Shown: positions 58,362 to 64,000 of the stretch, one piece after another
Position numbering within the stretch: the first letter of the stretch is position 1
Layout of the letters: each line of letters starts with the position of its first letter
DNA from: Pontederia crassipes
Lineage: Eukaryota > Streptophyta > Magnoliopsida > Commelinales > Pontederiaceae
Length of the DNA stretch: 64,000 bases
Assembly: GCA_030549335.1 (NCBI GenBank)
Contig: CM060183.1
Coordinates: forward strand, 30,765,052-30,829,051
Reading direction: 5' to 3'
The notes under the pieces: generated by a model
Database searches by the model: none
The model's input: only the letters and a program-made list of their open reading frames with translations
Told to the model about the DNA's origin: nothing
Program-made: the position numbers and the translations under genes

Positions 58362-59177
58362 AAGGAATATTAGGATGCATACAGGGGCAATCATTCACTC
58401 ACAACCATTTGATCAAAATTATTTTAGTTATAATGGCTGAGATTTAATCATCAATTATAATATTGACTTAATAAAAATCTCGGTTCAAAAAATAAATCGG
58501 CTCATGTGCGACCTCCCCTGCGGTGACCTCCCCGATCGCGTGCCGACCGCCGACTTCCACGCTGGCGAGCGTGAAAGGGGGGCTGCTGCTGCGCCGGTGA
58601 GCACGAAAGGGGGGTGTCGCCCCCCTCTGCGACCTCGCCGTCGAGGTCGCAGAGGGGGGCCAACGCCCCCCTTTCTATTGCAGCGCCGGCAAGCGTGAAA
58701 GGGGACCGACGCCCCCCTTTCTGCTGTCATGCCGACGAGAGTGAAAGGGGGGCATCGGCCCCTCGAGGTCGTAGAGGGGGTCGACGCCCCCTTTTATGCT
58801 GTCGCGCCAACGAGCGCAAAAGGGGGGCCGATGCCCCCCGTTTTTGTTATCCTCCAGTGAGGTCGCCGGTCGGCAATCGAAGGGGAAAGGAGGCGAGTGG
58901 GCGAGCGTCGACGACTGGGATTCTCCGGCGTTGAGTTCAGCGGTCGAAGGAGAAAGAAGAATCCTGCGCTGAGATTGGTGGTCTGCGAACGAAGGCTGGC
59001 GAAAGGGAGGTTTCCGTTGGGGAGGTCGGCGCAGGGGAGAAACTCGATTTTTTTGTGGACCGAGTTTTTATTACACATATTATCATTGATGATTAAATCT
59101 CAACCGTTATAACTAAAATAATTTTGATCTAATGGTTGTGAGTGAATGATTGCACTTGTATGCACCTTAATATTCCT

Positions 59178-59178
<1 letters not shown>
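58361..59178. mobile_element. foldback element with 165-bp arms and GC-rich tandem-repeat cargo
   Basis: The left arm (GGAATATTAGGATGCATACAG through CTCGGTTC, to about 58490) is the inverted match of the right arm (GTGGACCGAG through TGCACCTTAATATTCCTC). Between them 58500-59050 is GC-rich, with repeats of about 50 bp built on GCGTGAAAGGGGGG and GCCCCCCTTT, and a perfect hairpin at 58619-58660. It lies in an AT microsatellite, so a target duplication cannot be defined; copy 1 (near 50380) has only a short AT run there. It is most like non-autonomous Mutator-type foldback elements. Confidence 0.8.
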
Positions 59179-59208
<30 letters not shown>

Positions 59209-59390
59209 AGTTTAAGTAATATGCAACCAAAAGTTGTACAATCAATATACATCTAATGAACCTGAACCATTGGATGATGATTAGATGGTTGAGATTAAAT
59301 GTAATAACTTAACATTAGATTCAATAGAGATTGAATCACAACCATCTAATCATGATCTAACGGTTAACTTTTGATTGTATACTACCTAAC
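59209..59390. mobile_element. MITE-like inverted-repeat element
   Basis: The left arm GTTTAAGTAATATGCAACCA, continuing to AAAAGTT, pairs with the reverse complement of the right end, GTTAGGTAGTATACAATCA, also continuing to AAAAGTT; an inner GATTAGATGGTTG block is also inverted. Absent from copy 1 of the duplication. Target duplication is masked by AT repeats. Confidence 0.65.
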
Positions 59391-60329
59391 ATATATATAT
59401 ATATTCTTTTATTTCATTCTCCTCCTATGCATGACATAATAATCTTAGTCCCTATTTATATTCTCTGTGCCCGTTTGGTTCCTAAGCTAACATTGAGAAT
59501 AAAGTCTTGTTCTCCTTTTTTAGCCAAATATTGTGGGAAAAAATGAAAATATTGTGTTTGTAGTCTATAGAAGAACAGTCTTCCTCCTGTTGAATTAAGA
59601 ACATTGGAATATTAATTGAATCAATATTTCTTAATCTAAGAAAAAAAAGTAAAAATAAAGAGTCCTATTAGTTTTTCTTGAATTTTTTTCTTACATCTAT
59701 TTTTTCCATTTTGCCTCACTCACCTCGCACCACTACTTTTCCATATTTATGCAATTTACCTTTGTACTCTTATGCAAAAGAAAAAAGTCTACATGAGGAA
59801 GAGCTTTTGCGGATGGTATAGGACGAAGGGAGAAAACTTATCACCACTTGATAAAATATAAACTTATCACCACTTAAATAAAATAATAATGTTAAACGTA
59901 TATATAACATACAAATTATTTAATTATGATAATATAAAATTGAACATTTTTGTAAAGATAAATCAAATATTCCATATTCAAATTATCTTTGATAATTTGA
60001 CCTCAAACCCGATTAAGATTTTTAGAAAAACTTAAAATATTAGGTTGGGAAAATTAAACTTTACAAAAGTAATTTAAATATTGAATAAAATAATAAATGA
60101 GCGTGTATAATTTAGCATGTATCTATTTTTTTTTGTGAAAAAAAGATAAAGTATACAGTAAAAACTTATAAACATCCACTTCAAATAATATTTATTAGGT
60201 CTCTTATTATTGATAGAACTACACTATGTTATCAAACTCTTGAAAATAATTGCAACAAAGAAGTTGGATGCATGGTTCAAAGGACAAATCTCCTAAAGAG
60301 TGCAACACACAGGTTGGCCAAATGGCAAA

Positions 60330-61115
60330 TACTAATTTCTTTGAAACATCAATCATTGTGGGAACAAAAAGAAATTGAAAATATTGTGTTTGTGGTAAGA
60401 ACATTGGAATAATATTAATTGAACCAATATTTCTCAATCTAAGAGAAAAAAGTAAAGGTAAAGAGACCTATTAGTTTTTCTTGAATTTTTTCTTACCTCT
60501 ATTTTTTTCCCTTTTGCCTCACTTACCTCACACCTCTATTTTTCTATATTTATGCAATTTCCTTTGTACTCTGGCATTCTAAAATATGCAAAAAAAAAGT
60601 TTACATGCCTATTGAAGTAAGAGCTTTTGCGGATGGAATAAGACGAAGGGAGAAAACTTATCACCACTTGATAAAATATAAACTTATCACCACTTGAATA
60701 AAATAATAATGTTAAATGTAGATATCTAATATATAAATTATTTAATTTTGATGATATAAAATTGAACATTTTTGTAAAGATAAATCAAATATTCCATATT
60801 CAAATTATCAATGATAATTTGACCTCAAGCCCAATTAAGATTTTTAGAAAAAACTTAAATATTAGGTTGGGAAAATTAAACTTTACAAAAGTAATTTAAA
60901 TGTTGAATAAAATAATAAATGAGTGTGTATAATTTAGCATATATATATTCTTGTGAAAAAAAGATAAAGTGTACGGTAAAAACTTATAAACATCCACTTC
61001 AAATAATATTTATTAGGTCTCACTATGTTATCAAACTCTTGAAAATAATTGCAATAAAGAAGTTGGATGCATGGTTCAAATGACAGATCTCCTAAAGAGT
61101 GCAACACACATCACA
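60330..61115. repeat. third copy of part of the duplicated segment
   Basis: This repeats 59520-60310 (and 50510-51320 in copy 1), starting at ACTAATTTCTTTGAAA and running to CAAATCTCCTAAAGAGTGC-like text, as a direct tandem inside copy 2. Confidence 0.88.
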
Positions 61116-61199
61116 TCGGTTGGGCAAATGGTAACATCTACTTTATTATTGCTCCAATCCTAGTTATCCAGTGGATGCACGTGCACCCACTGACACGCA

Positions 61200-61450
61200 T
61201 ATGATTCCGCCACTGATTATATCTTTATTTAGGTGTAATTCATGACATTCTTTAATTGGACTCCATGCGAATGATGCAATGTGGGTTATTATGGGTGACC
61301 TTAATAATATTTTCGGCCTTGAGAACAAACATGAAGGAGATCCTTTTTTGCTAACATGTTCTAATAGGACATTTCAGACCCTCATAAATAATTTAAATCT
61401 CATAGACATTTCTTATCACCAACGTGTTACCTCTAGTGTAACAATCGAAA
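61200..61450 (+). pseudogene. LINE endonuclease fragment
   Basis: From about 61291 the plus strand reads WVIMGDLNNIFGLENKHEG, then FQTLINNLNLIDI. This matches the GDFN(N)I...EKxGG...F...I...L.D block of the endonuclease of plant L1-type LINEs, with the key Asp and Asn of GDLNN. It is an isolated piece, present in copy 2 only. Confidence 0.75.
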
Positions 61451-62799
61451 TTGTCTAGTTGTAATTCCCTCTAAGCTAAATAGTATTTTTTTTTGCTAGG
61501 AGACTCATTGCATTGCCTAAGTGGACAACCTCTTGTCATATATCCTTATTTATGGGTTCATATTCCAACTTTCACATATGAGCACTTCTCGATGGATTAT
61601 CCGGAACCTCAAAATATAGAAAGTAATGTAAGGATCAAATGAAGATCACACTACACTCTCAATTCTTCCCACAACCTCATCAAGGATAGGACATTACATG
61701 GCATGCTTCTTACGAAGTCCCGAACAAGCACTACACATACTTTTATAGACCACAAGTGAAGGTAAAAGGGAGGGGAAGGGGGATGCACCTAATTAGCTGA
61801 CAAAATGCGCAAGACCCAAGTGTGACTGTGGATTAGGGTTCCAAAATTTCAAAATTATATAGAAGCTCCTTACTTGCAAAGCATATTATGTCTATTCTAA
61901 ATGAGTTCAACTCCCTTTGGATTAATCTTGCACTTTACAAAAATGAGCATTGTCATCATTGGAATAATACTAACTCTTTTTGGAATATTCAGTATGTGTT
62001 GGCATCATATTATGAATGTCATCATTGATATTAAAGATGACGTCACAAAATTTATCGATAGTGCTAAGGCTACTTCTATTTTTAATTACCCTTGTTTTTT
62101 TGTATGCAAATTAATTATGTGTCCACATTTGTTAATGTGAAACCCATTAGAATATATTAGGTTGAAAGTTACTTTTACTATTGATCAATGTTGCAATCAC
62201 ACTATTTTAAAATGATTAATTTGGTTACTCGTTTCTCTTGTATCTTCAATATTTTTCAACCTATCCAGACATATGACAATATCTAGATTTAAATGTTAGA
62301 CATGTGTTACATCACAGAAATAAACTTTGTTTATAATTTTAGTTGTGGAGTCCTTTCTGGCTCAGACATTGGATGGCATTCCTAGAGAGCTATTTGGAAT
62401 ATCATAATAACTCCAAAATGCAAATATTCTCGTGGAAATTGATGCATTTAAAATTTCCTATTAAGATTGTGTAGTAAGGTTATGTTGCTACATTTTTCAC
62501 CGTCTTTTTTTCAGTAAAAGATGCTTATCTATTTATAAAAATTTCAAAGCAATCATCGTACCAAATACAAAAGAGGCCCAAACGGGTTTTTTTTCCTTCC
62601 AAAATGCATCTCTACCGTTAGAGCTAGCAAAACTCACCAAAGAATTCCCATTCTGATTTAACTCATGATGACAATGTTGGATGACGATTGGAAACTTTTT
62701 TTAAGCGTGTCTCATATATCAGGGATGATACTCTTGAGCTTCCATAAGTAGGGGACACTACCTTAATGTAATGGGCACACGAATATTCGAGTTCCTATG

Positions 62800-62804
<5 letters not shown>

Positions 62805-62848
<44 letters not shown>
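62805..62848. repeat. AT microsatellite
   Basis: A TA run of about 22 units. The homologous place in copy 1 (about 53620-53660) instead carries GTGTGTGTGTGCGCG and a GCGCATATAA stretch. Confidence 0.9.
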
Positions 62849-62851
<3 letters not shown>

Positions 62852-64000
62852 TCCTTATGTACATAGGGCTTTAATCCTTGTAACAAAGTCCATGCCGCTA
62901 ACTCTAGCATTGATTGGGCACATCATTTGTGAGTGAGCAAAGAGACCATTGTCAGTGTGAAGAAGAAATTTATCTTCGTCCATCTTATGTGACCATGTAA
63001 TAAACCTATCCGAGTTAAGTTTAAAACAAGAGTGAAGGGGTAGCTCCCATCATATTTGAATTGGGCCTTGGAGGCAAGAATCCTTAGTCCTACTAGAACC
63101 CTTTCAAGTATCACATTTGAACGAAAGTGTGTATCATTCTACAAATTCCAAATCCCGCAAAGATAAAATGCAAACAAGGATAGAATGGTAGATTTTTGTC
63201 GATCCATTTTTACACCCTCATTAACCTAGCTACATGAGTCCCAAGTGTCGAGATGCTGAAAAGTGATATTTAACTTATTCGAGACAATGGGCTAAAATTG
63301 AAGGGTGATTAAATAATGGAAGAATACATGAACTATTCCAGTGCACGACCAAAAAGTTAGCAGGAAGCATCAATACAAACATTAAAACAAAGCACATGAA
63401 TATGCTATGTAGGAGTCTTTAGTGGAATAAATTGATTTTGAGGGGCAAAAAATCTTCTACATTTGCTTTCGGAACGGAAATAGATTACACTTGCTTATAC
63501 CATTTCTCGACCCTATTTGCTCTTTATGTTGTCAAACATGCAAAGACAAACTCTCATTTTTTTTTCTTTTTTTAGTGCTTGATTTTTTTTGTGAATTCTA
63601 AATATTTTTTATATCAAATTACACTATCATTTTGTTAATAGAGGGTCTTGGATTCCTAATGGCTGGGGTACTTAAAGTTCACTTTGTTATCAATTTTGTA
63701 TTTCTAGGTTAAGCATTTGCATCATACGGAATGATGTCCATGTTAGCTCTTGGCATAAAACCATGTTTATTATGTTGAATAAGTCCATGGAACTTTAGTG
63801 ATTATGCTAGAAACAATCACATTAAGGCAGCACCACAATACTTTGATATAGGGGGGTGTTTTCCTATAAGTAATATTGTTAGAATACTGGTAATCTTAAG
63901 TTAAATTATTTGGTCTCACTATATTATCTTGTTTATTTTATTTTAAGTTGCAGGCAATCTGCATTGCCTTTTGCCTATGAAATGATAATTCACATTGACG

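Larger units (their letters stand above)
55779..63840. repeat. segmental duplication, copy 2
   Basis: Direct copy of 48483-54720, enlarged by three DNA transposon-like insertions (56917-57640, 58361-59178, 59209-59390), an extra partial internal copy (60330-61115) and a LINE piece (61200-61450). Small differences from copy 1 are scattered throughout, so the duplication is not recent. Confidence 0.9.

Noticed and set aside
58485-59112. Frames of 60-106 codons with GAxxPP repeats
   Set aside because: Translation of GC-rich tandem repeats in a foldback element; open on both strands.

Overview
The window looks like nuclear chromosomal DNA of a flowering plant. It has AT-rich spacers, genes split by GT-AG introns, tRNA-derived SINEs including Au-type copies, Ty1/copia and Ty3/gypsy (Tekay-like chromovirus) elements, hAT and Mutator-like elements, and long AT, GA and TTA microsatellites. 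Nothing prokaryotic, viral or organellar was recognised. The species is not determinable by eye; a monocot is plausible but unproven. Most long open frames are not genes.

Three intact or near-intact genes can be assembled exon by exon. (1) A plus-strand CURVATURE THYLAKOID 1 gene, CURT1D-like: six exons, 21904-23291, 143 aa. (2) A convergent minus-strand gene of the small mitochondrial NFD6/NOXY2-like family: three exons, 24079-26184, 91 aa. (3) A minus-strand CPP/TSO1-like transcription factor with two CXC domains, TCX5/6-like: eight exons, 39325-47834, about 562 aa, with one apparent +1 frameshift in a T run of exon 7. Its introns carry several SINEs and a LINE fragment.

Left part (1-14.8 kb). 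A degenerate Ty1/copia element (4476-14163) has split a RING-H2 gene inside the RING domain. The two halves of the gene flank it and still join across the target site. Within the copia leader sits a 3.55 kb solo LTR of a gypsy-like element with a perfect 5-bp target duplication. Beside the RING gene is a frameshifted ARM-repeat fragment of a U-box protein.

Middle left (14.8-21.9 kb). Remains of a hAT transposase are followed by a 1.9 kb non-autonomous hAT element bounded by an 8-bp target duplication, which itself hosts two foldback elements. Middle (26-39 kb). Here lie unrecognised low-copy sequence, a block rich in GTCGACC motifs, a textbook tRNA-derived SINE, and a 5'-truncated chromovirus with one complete LTR.

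Right part (48.5-63.8 kb). Two direct copies of a 6-8 kb segment lie almost in tandem. They differ by insertions present in one copy and absent from the other: a 724-bp Mutator-like foldback element, a second foldback element with GC-rich cargo, a MITE, a 26-bp Au SINE tail, and a TTA microsatellite. Each copy therefore supplies the empty site for the other's insertions. No protein-coding gene was recognised in this part. No multi-gene pathway or novel defence-like system is visible; the interest is in transposon archaeology and the three host genes.
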